Positions 32,247 through 40,698 of a DNA stretch of 64,000 bases are shown here, piece after piece. Where the stretch lies: positions 277,864-341,863 of the forward strand of contig JACRPN010000005.1 of NCBI GenBank assembly GCA_016223145.1. The letters are read 5' to 3'. Source of the stretch: Armatimonadota bacterium (GTDB lineage Bacteria; Armatimonadota; Fimbriimonadia; Fimbriimonadales; Fimbriimonadaceae). Made by a program: the position numbers and the translations under genes. The notes beneath the pieces are model-generated. The model was not told the origin of the DNA, did no database searches, and worked only from the letters and a program-made list of their open reading frames with translations. The first letter of the stretch is position 1. Each line of letters opens with the position of its first letter.

Positions 32247-32945
32247 ATGTCTAGACTTCCAATCGGCCTTGCACGCCAGCACCGGTGGCTTGTCTTTGTT
32301 ATATTCATGCTGACTGGTGGAGGTCTGTGGATCGCTTTCGGAGGCAATTCTGTCGATTCCAGTAGCGGTGTTCAGTCCTCAAGTGCGATCGTGGCCCTTG
32401 CCGGGTCTAGAGTGTTCTCGAAGCTGTGCACTGTCACGACCTTGTCCCCAATTATGCAACACAGGATGTCGCGCATTGCTAATGATCGCGATCTATTGAA
32501 GGAGTATCGCTTCTCAACTGACCAGTTGGAGCTTCTCACTAGCATGAAATCGAGTGCAAGTGGAGCCAGTGGGCTCGCTGCATATGAGTTGGCGAGAGTT
32601 ACTGCTCAGCAGTTTCCAATGGAAGCACTTGGAGTGCCAGAGCTGCATAAGGCACTGCACCTATCGCACTCTCAGATAGCTCGCATAGATGACCTGCGAT
32701 CTACCTACAGGTTCGCCCTTAGCGATCTACGGAAGCAATCAGACTCTATGCCGCGACTGAACAGAGTGGTGCATGGGAAACAGGTTACGGAGTACGAGAT
32801 TGGTGTGGAAGGTGCTTACTGGAAAGCAACAGAGGCGATTTATGCCGTTTTGAGCACCAGACAGCTATGTGAGTGGAAGGAAGCTCTAGGCAATCCTGTT
32901 CGACTTGAGCCCTTCTTCTCTTCGGTTCGTGCAGCGCTTCCGTGA
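32247..32945 (+). CDS. Orphan membrane-anchored protein, lower GC
   Basis: 232 aa. One N-terminal membrane segment (WLVFVIFMLTGGGLWIAFGG), then a soluble, largely helical domain (STDQLELLTSMKSSASGASGLAAYELARVTAQQF, LSHSQIARIDDLRSTYRFAL). No family recognised. Base composition and codon choice are visibly more AT-rich than in neighbours (frequent TTG, AGT, ATA-type codons), suggesting acquisition. It is bracketed by inverted copies of the paired-hairpin element (32111-32190 minus, 32969-33046 plus). No transposase is linked. No strong RBS before the ATG. Confidence 0.65.
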   Translation: MSRLPIGLARQHRWLVFVIFMLTGGGLWIAFGGNSVDSSSGVQSSSAIVALAGSRVFSKLCTVTTLSPIMQHRMSRIANDRDLLKEYRFSTDQLELLTSMKSSASGASGLAAYELARVTAQQFPMEALGVPELHKALHLSHSQIARIDDLRSTYRFALSDLRKQSDSMPRLNRVVHGKQVTEYEIGVEGAYWKATEAIYAVLSTRQLCEWKEALGNPVRLEPFFSSVRAALP

Positions 32946-32968
32946 TATCCATGAGGATGTGGCCGGCT

Positions 32969-33046
32969 GGCCACTGCGTGGCCTCTTCTTGTCTGAGCCC
33001 TGACTGCCGTTAGCCCTCTTGTTGTGTGACTACCCACTTTGTGGGT
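32969..33046 (+). repeat. Fourth copy of the paired-hairpin element
   Basis: GGCCAC-TGC-GTGGCC, then 63 bp on, ACCCAC-TTT-GTGGGT, with the conserved core TTGTTGTGTGACTACC before it. Starts 24 nt after the orphan gene stop. Confidence 0.88.
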
Positions 33047-33282
33047 TGTCTCTAGCAGCTTCGCGTAGAGCGCGTAACCTCAGATCGAGAAAGTGGTTGA
33101 CTTCATTCGCCCACGCCAACCAATGAACGAGACGTCGTCACCGACACAGGCAGATCCACAGTCCCAAAGTCCTCAAAATCCAGAAGTGGCCAAGGATTTC
33201 GAGGAATCCAGGGATTCGAGCCAGCCCCAAGCTATCTCAAGAATGCCCGGACGCAGGCTAAAGACCTGCGGCTACAGTTCCG

Positions 33283-33310
33283 CGTGCCTTCGTTCCTTTG
33301 TCCCTCAGTC
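33283..33310. repeat. Three GTCCCTCx octamer words
   Basis: GTTCCTTT, GTCCCTCA, GTCCCTCC in 8-bp phase, the same words found at 6753-6830 and inside the NarG-like gene at 12964-12987. Confidence 0.7.
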
Positions 33311-33437
33311 CCTCCAACACACGTCTTGCAGGTTTATGAGATGGCTTCCAACTCTCGTGTGAGCGATCTTGGCCGAACTGAGCACGGTTGGTTCCAAAAG
33401 AAGTCTGGTTCCCCGAGGCCCCGGTATCCTACCGCCC

Positions 33438-34124
33438 ATGACCAAAGACCAGGTGATGGCGGAGCTTGAGGCGCTCGGCAGCGAAAAGATCCGCGCGATC
33501 AACGCCAAAAACGGCGCAAACGACAACCAGTTTGGTGTGAAAGCCGGCGACCTTCGCGCCATCGCCAACAAGATCAAGACCAACCACGAGCTCGGCCTCG
33601 AGCTCTGGAGCACAGGCAACTGGGAAGCCCGCATGCTATCCACCCTGGTGGTGAAGCCCAAGCAGCTCTCGGCGGAGGACGTCGACCGCATGGTCCGCGA
33701 AGTCCACCCCTCCCAGACCGCCCTGATGTCGCACCTCGCCGATTGGCTCATGACCAACGTCATCCGGCAGCACCCGGACAAAGAAGCCCTGCGCCAGAAG
33801 TGGATGGCGGACGGCGACATGATGGCGCAGCGCGCCGGCTGGAGCCTGACCACCGAGCGCGTCCTCAAGGCCCCCGAAGGCCTCGACCTCACGGCCCTGC
33901 TCGACCGAATCGAACGAGAAATGGGGAGCGCGCCAAAACTGGCAGCCTGGACGATGAACTTCTGCCTGGGTGAAATCGGCATCAAGTACCCGGAACACCG
34001 CCAACGGGTCCTCGCCATCGGCGAGAAGATCGGCGCCTTCAAGGACTATCCGACCCCCAAGGGCTGCGTCTCGCCTTATGTTCCCTTCTGGGTCAATGAG
34101 ATGGTGAAGCGGCAAGGCGGGTAA
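33438..34124 (+). CDS. AlkD-like DNA alkylation repair protein
   Basis: 228 aa from ATG 33438; 23 upstream in-frame codons have a poor codon pattern and are excluded. Begins MTKDQVMAELEALGSEKI, then FGVKAGDLRAIANKIK, which is the usual start of the HEAT-like ALK fold, with WSTGNWEARMLSTLVV and WLMTNVIRQHP further on. AlkD-type glycosylases excise alkylated purines without base flipping. Function is by family similarity; catalytic residues were not verified. Confidence 0.82.
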   Translation: MTKDQVMAELEALGSEKIRAINAKNGANDNQFGVKAGDLRAIANKIKTNHELGLELWSTGNWEARMLSTLVVKPKQLSAEDVDRMVREVHPSQTALMSHLADWLMTNVIRQHPDKEALRQKWMADGDMMAQRAGWSLTTERVLKAPEGLDLTALLDRIEREMGSAPKLAAWTMNFCLGEIGIKYPEHRQRVLAIGEKIGAFKDYPTPKGCVSPYVPFWVNEMVKRQGG

Positions 34125-34135
34125 ACCTTCCAGCG

Positions 34136-35389
34136 TTGGGCAACAAGGGGGAGGGATCACGCAATTGGGCGCCGGCCGTCGGTCCGGCTGCCTTGGCTTT
34201 GGGCTTTGGTCTGGGAGGATTCTGCCACGGCCGCCCCGAGCTTGCCGCCAATGTCGTCCCCGTGATCCAACCGATCGGCGACCTGTGGGTGAATGCGCTC
34301 AAAGTGGCCGTCTTGCCTCTTGTGCTCACCTTGATCGTTTGCGGCGTGGCGGGCCTTCCCCTCAGCGAAAACGGGAAGCGATGGACCGTGGCCTCTGCGC
34401 TTGTCTTTTTGGGGCTCCTGGTAGTGGCAGCCATCTTCGCGCTGGCGGTCGGTGTTCCCTATGTTTCGGCCCTAGGGCCCAAGCCGGAAACGACAGTCCT
34501 GGAAGTCAGTTCGGTTGCTTCAGGCGCCGTGGGCACTGGCTTTGGCGACTGGCTCGCCGGGCTCATCCCATCGCACGGCCTCGCTGCAATGGCCTCCGGT
34601 GACATGCTCCCGGTGGTTGTTCTGGCGCTGATGTTCGGTCTGGCCATGCGCCAGATCGCCGAAGAAAAGCGCAAGCCCATCCTTCAGCTTGCGGAGGGAA
34701 TCCGCGACGTCGTGCTGGTGTTCGTCGGCTGGGTGGTCAAGGCCCTGCCGATCGGCGTGTTCTGCCTCTCGCTCGCCTTTGCGTCGAAACTGGGCCTCGA
34801 GTTCGGCGCGAGCGTGCTGCATTTCATGGTCTACACGTGCGTCGCGCTCACCCTCTTCACCTTTTTGTTGGGGATCCTTGCATCGGTTTTCGGGCGGGTG
34901 CCTTGGAGCCTCTTCAGCAGGTCCGTAGCCCCGGCGCAAGCGGTAGCCATCGGCACGCGCTCCTCGCTGGCGTCCTTGCCGGCGCTCTTCCAGGGCGCGC
35001 GCGCCCTGGGGCTTCCAGACCCTGCGCATGAGATCGTGCTGCCGATGGCCGCGGCCCTGCTCAAGGTCAACCGACCCATTTCCGCCGTTTCCAAGCTGCT
35101 CTTTTGCGCTGCGATGTTCGGTGTCACACTGAGCCCTCTGGGCGTGCTGACCTTCGTGCTGACGGTGTTTCTCCTCAGCCTCGCCACACCTGGGGTTCCG
35201 AGCGCCGGGAGCAAGGTCACCCTTGGCGCCTATATGGCCGCCGGACTCCCCGCCGAAGGCATTCTGCTGCTCGACGCGACGGATTCGATCACCGACATCT
35301 TCAAGACCGTGTGCAACGTCACCGGCAACTTCGCCTCAGCAACCCTCGCGTCCCGCTTCGCCACGCGCGGCACAGAAGGGTCCGAGTAA
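34136..35389 (+). CDS. Dicarboxylate/amino acid:cation symporter (DAACS family)
   Basis: 417 aa from a TTG at 34136 (11 nt after the AlkD-like stop); no RBS, so the start is uncertain. Family blocks: FDLWVNALK-like start (IGDLWVNALKVAVLPLVLTL), serine motif TRSSLASLP, and the substrate/cation helices TPGVPSAGSKVTLGAYMAAGLPAEG and DSITDIFKTVCNVTGNFASA. The usual NMDG motif of helix 7 is replaced by KVNRP (PMAAALLKVNRP), so cation coupling or substrate may differ. Inner-membrane uptake of dicarboxylates or acidic amino acids. Confidence 0.9.
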   Translation: MGNKGEGSRNWAPAVGPAALALGFGLGGFCHGRPELAANVVPVIQPIGDLWVNALKVAVLPLVLTLIVCGVAGLPLSENGKRWTVASALVFLGLLVVAAIFALAVGVPYVSALGPKPETTVLEVSSVASGAVGTGFGDWLAGLIPSHGLAAMASGDMLPVVVLALMFGLAMRQIAEEKRKPILQLAEGIRDVVLVFVGWVVKALPIGVFCLSLAFASKLGLEFGASVLHFMVYTCVALTLFTFLLGILASVFGRVPWSLFSRSVAPAQAVAIGTRSSLASLPALFQGARALGLPDPAHEIVLPMAAALLKVNRPISAVSKLLFCAAMFGVTLSPLGVLTFVLTVFLLSLATPGVPSAGSKVTLGAYMAAGLPAEGILLLDATDSITDIFKTVCNVTGNFASATLASRFATRGTEGSE

Positions 35390-35403
35390 CCTGTGGCAAG
35401 CGC

Positions 35404-36306
35404 ATGGTCGTGTTCATCACCCTCGATGAAGGCGCGGGACATACCCTCAACTTCCTGAATCGCTACGGACGCAAGTGGTCGCGTCACCTGACGGAGCTGA
35501 CCTACTGCCAATTGGCTTCCCGTGCCGTGGCCCCACCCGGCGTCTACATCTTCTGCGATCGCGAGCGGATGCTGGAGGCTGAGCGCACGCTCGCCTGCCA
35601 ACTCTGGGACCAGCTGTCCACCTCGCCCCAAACGCATCGCCTCCTCAACAACCCGCATAAGCAACTCACTCGGTTTGAGCTGCTGCGCGCCCTGTGGCGG
35701 CAGGAAACCAACGACTTCAACGTGTACCGAGTTTGGGAGAACCGGCGTAAGGTCCGATATCCGGTCTTTGTGCGGATCGAAAACGACCACTCCGGGCCCA
35801 AGTCCAGCCTAATTTCCAGCCCGGACGCCCTGGCCAAAGTGCTGCAGCACATGAAGGCCGCCGGTGTGCCCGAGGAGTTGGCCCTGATCGTCGAGTATCA
35901 GGAAGTGAGGAGCCCAGACGGCCTCTATCGCAAGTACGGCGCCTACAGAATTGGCGGCCGCATCTTTGGGCAGCACGTGCTCATCGGCGAATATTGGAGC
36001 CTAAAAGCTCAGGATCGGATTCGCAACGAAGCGACCCAGGCCGAGAACTCCGCCTATTACCGGGACAACCCTCACCGAGAGCTCTTGATGCCCTATTTCG
36101 AGCTAGCCCACATCGAATACGGCCGGATCGACTATGGGTTCAACGGGGATCGTATCCAAATCTGGGAGATCAACGACAATCCGGCTTTCGCGACCCCGAT
36201 CCCCTCGCGCATGTCCCCAGAGTCGAAAGAGGTGACCTATGTCGAAGCGCTGGATGCGCTGGCTGAAGGTCTGACCTCCGGACCGGCGCTTGAGTTGTTT
36301 GCGTAG
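35404..36306 (+). CDS. ATP-grasp-like protein of unknown function
   Basis: 300 aa from ATG 35404; the frame is open upstream but there overlaps the transporter gene. The C-terminal block IEYGRIDYGFNGDRIQIWEINDNP has the metal-binding E-x-N pattern of ATP-grasp ligases, and LIVEYQEVRSPDGLYRKYGAYRIGGRIFG fits the central beta strands. N-terminus: MVVFITLDEGAGHTLNFLNRYG. Substrate unknown; sugar-transfer-associated or glutathione-synthase-like ATP-grasp proteins are the closest style. Starts 14 nt after the transporter gene. Confidence 0.7.
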   Translation: MVVFITLDEGAGHTLNFLNRYGRKWSRHLTELTYCQLASRAVAPPGVYIFCDRERMLEAERTLACQLWDQLSTSPQTHRLLNNPHKQLTRFELLRALWRQETNDFNVYRVWENRRKVRYPVFVRIENDHSGPKSSLISSPDALAKVLQHMKAAGVPEELALIVEYQEVRSPDGLYRKYGAYRIGGRIFGQHVLIGEYWSLKAQDRIRNEATQAENSAYYRDNPHRELLMPYFELAHIEYGRIDYGFNGDRIQIWEINDNPAFATPIPSRMSPESKEVTYVEALDALAEGLTSGPALELFA

Positions 36307-36327
36307 CGGCGGAAAGCTCGTCGGCGC

Positions 36328-38001
36328 TCAGCCCAAGATCGCCTTCGCCCTCTCGATCGCCGCGCTCAGGTTCGGCTGGATGTTCTCTTCACCCACATGC
36401 CGGTGAAACTCCGTCCGGTTCATCAGCCTCAGGGGCTGCGCCCTGGCGCCGCAAAGGATCAATTCTCTTCCCGTCTCATGAAGCCGGTCGGCCAAGTGCT
36501 CGAAGGCATGCAGCCCGGTGGCGTCCAAGGCAGTCATGTTGCGGATCCGCAGCATCACCACCTTGGGAAGCGATTCCAACTCCTCCTCGATCAGGGAGAG
36601 CTTGTCGCTTGAGCCAAAAAGGAACGGGCCGTGGATCCGATATACGGCCACGCCATCCGGAAGCTCGTTGGTCTGCAAGCTGTGCGCGAAGCCGGCTTCG
36701 ATGTACTCGGGGGTGACCCTCGATACCGACGTCGTGGTCGTCACGCGCTGAATGAAGAGGAGTGCGGCGAGCATCATACCGACCTCGACCGCGACGGTCA
36801 AGTCCGCAAACACGGTGAGCAGGAAGGTCAGCGCCCAAACCGCCACGTCGGCCTTGCTCTGCCTCAGGACCTCGGGGATTTCGCGCCACTCGCCCATGTT
36901 CCAGGCGACGGTGAGCAAGATTGCGGCGAGCACGCACAAGGGGATGTGCTCTGCCAGGCGGGACGCCGTTAGGAGCACGAGCGCCAACGTGGCGGCATGG
37001 ATCATTCCGGCCACGGGCGTCTTTGCCCCAGACCGAACGTTTGTGGCGGTTCGCGCGATGGCGCCTGTTGCCGGGAGCCCCCCAACCAGCGGGGAGGCGA
37101 TGTTGGCGATTCCCTGTGCCAGAAGCTCCGCGTTGGGACGGTGCTTGTCGCCCGCCATTTGGTCTGCGACGACCGCCGACAGTAGGGACTCGATGGCGCC
37201 CAGCATGGCCACCGTGATGGTGGGCGAGAGGAGCGGCAGGATGAGGTCGGGCCGAAACGTGGGCAAGCGCAGCGTAGGCAGGCCCGAGGGCAAAACGCCG
37301 AAACGCCCCCCCACGGTCTCGATCGGGAGCTGAAGCCACCACACGAGGCCGGTAAGCACCACGAGAGAAACCACCGACCCCGGAACCCGCCCGGCAAAGC
37401 GCGTAAAGCCGATGACGACGAGCAGCGTGGCCAGGCCGATCGTGAGCGCCTGCGGCGAGTAGGACCCGAGGCTCCCAGCGATGGCGCCCATTCGGCCCAG
37501 GAATTCACCTGGAACCTTGTCGATCTGCAGACCCAGGAAGTCCTTGATCTGGGTGCTCGCGATCAAGACCGCTATGCCGTTGGTGAACCCAATGACGACC
37601 GGACGCGGGATGAATTTGACGGCTGTCCCAAGACGCGTGACCGCCAGGAGCACCAGGACGACGCCCGCCATCATCGTGCACATGTAGAGGCCGTCGATCC
37701 CGTGTTTCGCGATGATGCCAGAGACGACGACCACGAACGCGCCAGTGGGCCCGCCAATCTGGACCTTGGAGCCGCCGAGCAGGGAAATCAGAAAGCCGGC
37801 CACGACGGCGCAGGTGATTCCTGCTTGCGGCGGCATTCCCGAGGAGATCGCAAAGGCCAGGGCCAGTGGAAGAGCGACCAGGCCGACCGTCACGCCTGCG
37901 ATGAGGTCTTGAATGAAGGTCTTCGTCCGATATTCGCTTAAGCACTCATAGGAGCGCGGCAGCAGCGAGTCGTTCGGGATGTCGAAGGGTTTCCGCCCCA
38001 T
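36328..38001 (-). CDS. SulP-family anion transporter with STAS domain
   Basis: 557 aa. SulP core: FIQDLIAGVTVGLVALPLALAFAISSG, then VQIGGPTGAFVVVV and GFTNGIAVLIASTQIKDFLG, about eleven to fourteen helices. Residues about 440-557 are a STAS domain (VYRIHGPFLFGSSDKL, RNMTALDATGLHAFEHL). Likely transports sulfate, bicarbonate or another small anion. Its ATG immediately follows the ArsR-type regulator stop (TAGATG), so the two are co-transcribed and probably co-regulated. Confidence 0.95.
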   Translation of the reverse strand: MGRKPFDIPNDSLLPRSYECLSEYRTKTFIQDLIAGVTVGLVALPLALAFAISSGMPPQAGITCAVVAGFLISLLGGSKVQIGGPTGAFVVVVSGIIAKHGIDGLYMCTMMAGVVLVLLAVTRLGTAVKFIPRPVVIGFTNGIAVLIASTQIKDFLGLQIDKVPGEFLGRMGAIAGSLGSYSPQALTIGLATLLVVIGFTRFAGRVPGSVVSLVVLTGLVWWLQLPIETVGGRFGVLPSGLPTLRLPTFRPDLILPLLSPTITVAMLGAIESLLSAVVADQMAGDKHRPNAELLAQGIANIASPLVGGLPATGAIARTATNVRSGAKTPVAGMIHAATLALVLLTASRLAEHIPLCVLAAILLTVAWNMGEWREIPEVLRQSKADVAVWALTFLLTVFADLTVAVEVGMMLAALLFIQRVTTTTSVSRVTPEYIEAGFAHSLQTNELPDGVAVYRIHGPFLFGSSDKLSLIEEELESLPKVVMLRIRNMTALDATGLHAFEHLADRLHETGRELILCGARAQPLRLMNRTEFHRHVGEENIQPNLSAAIERAKAILG

Positions 38002-38358
38002 CTAGGCCTCGCTCTCCATCGTGCGCAGCATCTCAAGCGATTCTTCCAAGTGGTTCTGGAATACCTGTTTCATGCTCGCCAAGACTTCGGCCAGCAGCGG
38101 GTCGCGCAGGCTGTAATGAACTTGGTTCCCCTCCTTGCGAGAAACGACGATCCCTTTGGACCTGAGCACGGCAAGATGCTGCGAAAGGTTGGCCTGTTCG
38201 ACGCCAACTTCATGGGCCAGATCCGACACCGAGCGCGTCCCCACCGCCAACGCCTCGACAACGTGAATGCGCGTCGGATGGGCCAAGGCCTGGAAGACCT
38301 CCGCTTTGAATCTGCGCAGCTGCTGCTGGAGGTCGAAGGTGGCGGTCGAACGTTGCAC
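38002..38358 (-). CDS. ArsR-family regulator without cysteines
   Basis: 118 aa winged HTH: FKAEVFQALAHPTRIHVVEALA, SVSDLAHEVGVEQANLSQHLAVLRSKGIV, VHYSLRDPLLAEVL. It contains no Cys at all, so neither thiol/persulfide sensing (BigR/SqrR) nor Cys-based metal sensing is possible. Likely represses the arsR-sulP pair through the palindrome at 38369-38388. Confidence 0.92.
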   Translation of the reverse strand: MQRSTATFDLQQQLRRFKAEVFQALAHPTRIHVVEALAVGTRSVSDLAHEVGVEQANLSQHLAVLRSKGIVVSRKEGNQVHYSLRDPLLAEVLASMKQVFQNHLEESLEMLRTMESEA

Positions 38359-38368
38359 GGAGCTTAGT

Positions 38369-38388
38369 ATATTCGAATGTTAGAATAT
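38369..38388. promoter_or_regulatory. Candidate ArsR operator
   Basis: ATATTC-N8-GAATAT, with an internal ATTCGAAT palindrome, 10 nt upstream of the regulator ATG. It overlaps a possible minus-strand -10 (TATACT, 38366-38371). AT-rich in an otherwise GC-rich region. Confidence 0.75.
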
Positions 38389-38464
38389 TATGGTATCAGT
38401 TCGCGAGTCGCCAAGAACACGCGAGGGGTGCAGCCCGGAAAGGCGCCGATTCGTCCGAGTAACG

Positions 38465-38827
38465 ATGAACCTTGGCTGGCTCGATGTGTGTTTGGGGGTT
38501 CGGAACGTTGCCGTATCGCGGGCTTTCTACGAGGGCCTTGGCTTTCGCCGAGTCGAAGGCGAAGACGAAGAGGGCTGGGCGGTGATGGTGCTTGCGGAAT
38601 CGCGCATCAGCCTATTCGGGGCCCAGTTTCTCGATAGCGGAAGCGTCACCCTGAACTTCCGGGGCGGGCACATCGCAGAAATCGTCGCCGCGCTCTCATC
38701 TCGGGGCCCTCGCTTCGAGAAGCAACCTCAGTGCAATCCGGATGGCAGTGGATCCGCCACCATCTTCGATCCGGATGGGTTTCGCATCTTCTTCGACTCG
38801 GCGCCCGGTGAGACCCAACTGAAGTGA
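38465..38827 (+). CDS. VOC-superfamily (glyoxalase-like) protein
   Basis: 120 aa from ATG 38465; upstream in-frame codons lie in the promoter of arsR and are excluded. Paired beta-alpha-beta-beta-beta modules: VCLGVRNVAVSRAFYEGLGF and the C-terminal block SATIFDPDGFRIFFDS, with a metal-ligand-like Glu/His pattern incomplete. Small single-domain VOC proteins include glyoxalases, dioxygenases and resistance proteins; no specific role can be given. Confidence 0.8.
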   Translation: MNLGWLDVCLGVRNVAVSRAFYEGLGFRRVEGEDEEGWAVMVLAESRISLFGAQFLDSGSVTLNFRGGHIAEIVAALSSRGPRFEKQPQCNPDGSGSATIFDPDGFRIFFDSAPGETQLK

Positions 38828-38833
38828 ACCAGC

Positions 38834-39730
38834 TCAGGGATTCAGGAACGTCCCATTCTGCAGGTCCTCCCAGGCTTTCCTGAGCTCGTCCTGGGTGTTC
38901 ATCACGATCGGCCCGCGCCAGGCCACCGGTTCTTCGAGCGGCTTGCCCGAGACCAGCAGGAACCGAATGCCTTCCTCTCCGGCTTCCAGCGTGATCTCGT
39001 CGCCGCTGGAAAAGAGCACCAAAGACCGATTGTCCGCTTCCTTCAGGAGAGCCTCCTGCCCCATGTCGTCGGTTGTTACCGGCTGCGGGTCCGACGCGTC
39101 CGCAAAGCGCCCATCGCCGGCAAAGACGTAGGCGAAAGCGTTGCGACGCGTATCCATCGGGATCGTCTTGCGCTTTCCGGCCGGAACGAAAATGTCCAGG
39201 TAGGTCGGCTCGGCGGCGATGCCGTCCACCGGGCCCCTCTTGCCCCAGAATTCCCCGCAGATGACCCGCGCGATGGTCCCATCGTCATCCACAGCCTCCG
39301 GGATCTGGCTCGACTTGATCTCCTGGTAATGCGGCGCGGACATCTTGAGCGAGGAGGGCAAGTTGGCCCAAAGCTGGAATCCGTGCATGCGGCCAAGCTC
39401 GTCGCCGTGCGGCATTTCCTGGTGAATGATGCCCCTTCCGGCGGTCATCCACTGGATGTCGCCCGCACCGATCGTTCCCCGGTTCCCCATGCTGTCGCCA
39501 TGGTCCACCGAGCCCGCCAAAACGTAGGTGATGGTCTCAATGCCCCTGTGCGGGTGCCAAGGGAATCCGGCAACGTAGTCTTTCGGGTCATCCCCACGGA
39601 AGTCGTCGAAGAGCAGAAAGGGGTCGAAATCGTGGGTGTTGCCGAAGCCAAAGGCCCTTCGCAGATGCACGCCGGCACCCTCAAGCGTGGGCTGGGCATG
39701 GACGATCTTCTTGACGGGACGGATGGACAT
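38834..39730 (-). CDS. Pirin-family protein
   Basis: 298 aa bicupin. The N-terminal cupin has the iron-binding HPHRGIETITYVL and IHQEMPHG motifs, and FDPFLLFDDFRG before them. Pirins act as quercetin dioxygenases or as redox-linked regulators; which applies here is not visible. Convergent with the VOC gene, 6 nt between stops. Confidence 0.94.
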   Translation of the reverse strand: MSIRPVKKIVHAQPTLEGAGVHLRRAFGFGNTHDFDPFLLFDDFRGDDPKDYVAGFPWHPHRGIETITYVLAGSVDHGDSMGNRGTIGAGDIQWMTAGRGIIHQEMPHGDELGRMHGFQLWANLPSSLKMSAPHYQEIKSSQIPEAVDDDGTIARVICGEFWGKRGPVDGIAAEPTYLDIFVPAGKRKTIPMDTRRNAFAYVFAGDGRFADASDPQPVTTDDMGQEALLKEADNRSLVLFSSGDEITLEAGEEGIRFLLVSGKPLEEPVAWRGPIVMNTQDELRKAWEDLQNGTFLNP

Positions 39731-39879
39731 AAATGGGGCTCTCTCCTAGACTTCCCCTGATTACGCCGGCGTTCGCGCATTCGTTCTGCCACCCGGAATG
39801 GACCGGCCCACCCAACAGCCCATAGGACATAATGGCCCTTGAATCCACCCGGCGAGGCTCGATCGCCCCGAAACATCCT

Positions 39880-40698
39880 ATGAGTTCCCAAGGCGCCACA
39901 CTGATCGTCGGAGGCAACAGCTTCATGGCGAGGAGCTTCCTGACGCGCTTCGGCACTGAGGGGAAGAGGGTGGTTTCCCACGCCGACATTGGCCAGGCAG
40001 GCCTGTTGGATGGCGTCGAGCACCTGGTGAATTTTGCCCTCGATCCCGTCTACCGCAGGGAGGCCTATAGCCCGGATCACGACATAGACCTTCGGCTCGC
40101 CGAAAGGGCCGCCGGAACCGGGATCCACTACGTAATGCTCAGCAGCCGAAAAGCCTACGCCGGGTCTTCGCAATGGGGCGCCAAAGAGTCCGACCCGACG
40201 GGTGGCGTCGATGCCTACGGCGTCAACAAGTCCATCACGGAGAAGGCCCTTCGAGGGCTGTTGGGGCTTGAAAACCTGGCCATCCTCCGCGTGGCCAATC
40301 TCATGGGCTACGAGTTCGGCGAGGGCCGCCGGTCGTTCATGGGAATGGTTCTGGGAAGCCTCAAAGAGCGCGGTTTCGTTTCCTATGACATGAGCCCGCT
40401 GGTGAGGCGGGACTTCGTGACCGATGATTTCTTTGGCGAAGTACTGGATCGCTGCCTATCTGGGCGGATCGTGGGAACCTACAATGTGGGTTCTGGGGTT
40501 CCTTTGATGGCCGGCGAGATCGCGCTCTGGATCATCGAGGGCTTTGGCTCTGGCGAGTTGCGGATCACGAACCCCAGGGTCGCTGACGAATTCGTGCTCG
40601 ACGTGAGCCGCCTGGAGTCGGACTTCGGCCTGAAACAGACCAGGGAAGACCTGAAGGCCTACTGCCTCGAACTGGGAAGAAGACTGAGAGATGCCTAA
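39880..40698 (+). CDS. NAD-dependent epimerase/reductase (SDR) in a sugar-nucleotide pair
   Basis: 272 aa from ATG 39880; an in-frame ATG at 39832 adds 16 atypical residues. Rossmann start TLIVGGNSFMARSFL, catalytic Tyr-Lys in DAYGVNKSITEKAL, and a C-terminal part like epimerases/dTDP-4-dehydrorhamnose reductases (DFVTDDFFGEVLDR, YNVGSGVPLMAGEIA). Its stop overlaps the next gene start by 8 nt. Together they likely build a deoxysugar for surface glycans. Confidence 0.8.
   Translation: MSSQGATLIVGGNSFMARSFLTRFGTEGKRVVSHADIGQAGLLDGVEHLVNFALDPVYRREAYSPDHDIDLRLAERAAGTGIHYVMLSSRKAYAGSSQWGAKESDPTGGVDAYGVNKSITEKALRGLLGLENLAILRVANLMGYEFGEGRRSFMGMVLGSLKERGFVSYDMSPLVRRDFVTDDFFGEVLDRCLSGRIVGTYNVGSGVPLMAGEIALWIIEGFGSGELRITNPRVADEFVLDVSRLESDFGLKQTREDLKAYCLELGRRLRDA

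Larger units (their letters stand above)
32946..33437. other. 492-bp gap after the orphan gene
   Basis: Contains the fourth paired-hairpin element and, at 33283-33310, three GTCCCTCx octamer words. No gene is convincing. Confidence 0.6.

Noticed and set aside
32111-33046. An insertion sequence
   Set aside because: There is no transposase and no target duplication I can see; only the hairpin elements frame the gene.
35104-35403. N-terminal extension of the ATP-grasp-like protein
   Set aside because: These 100 codons overlap the end of the symporter gene in another frame and have shadow-like composition.
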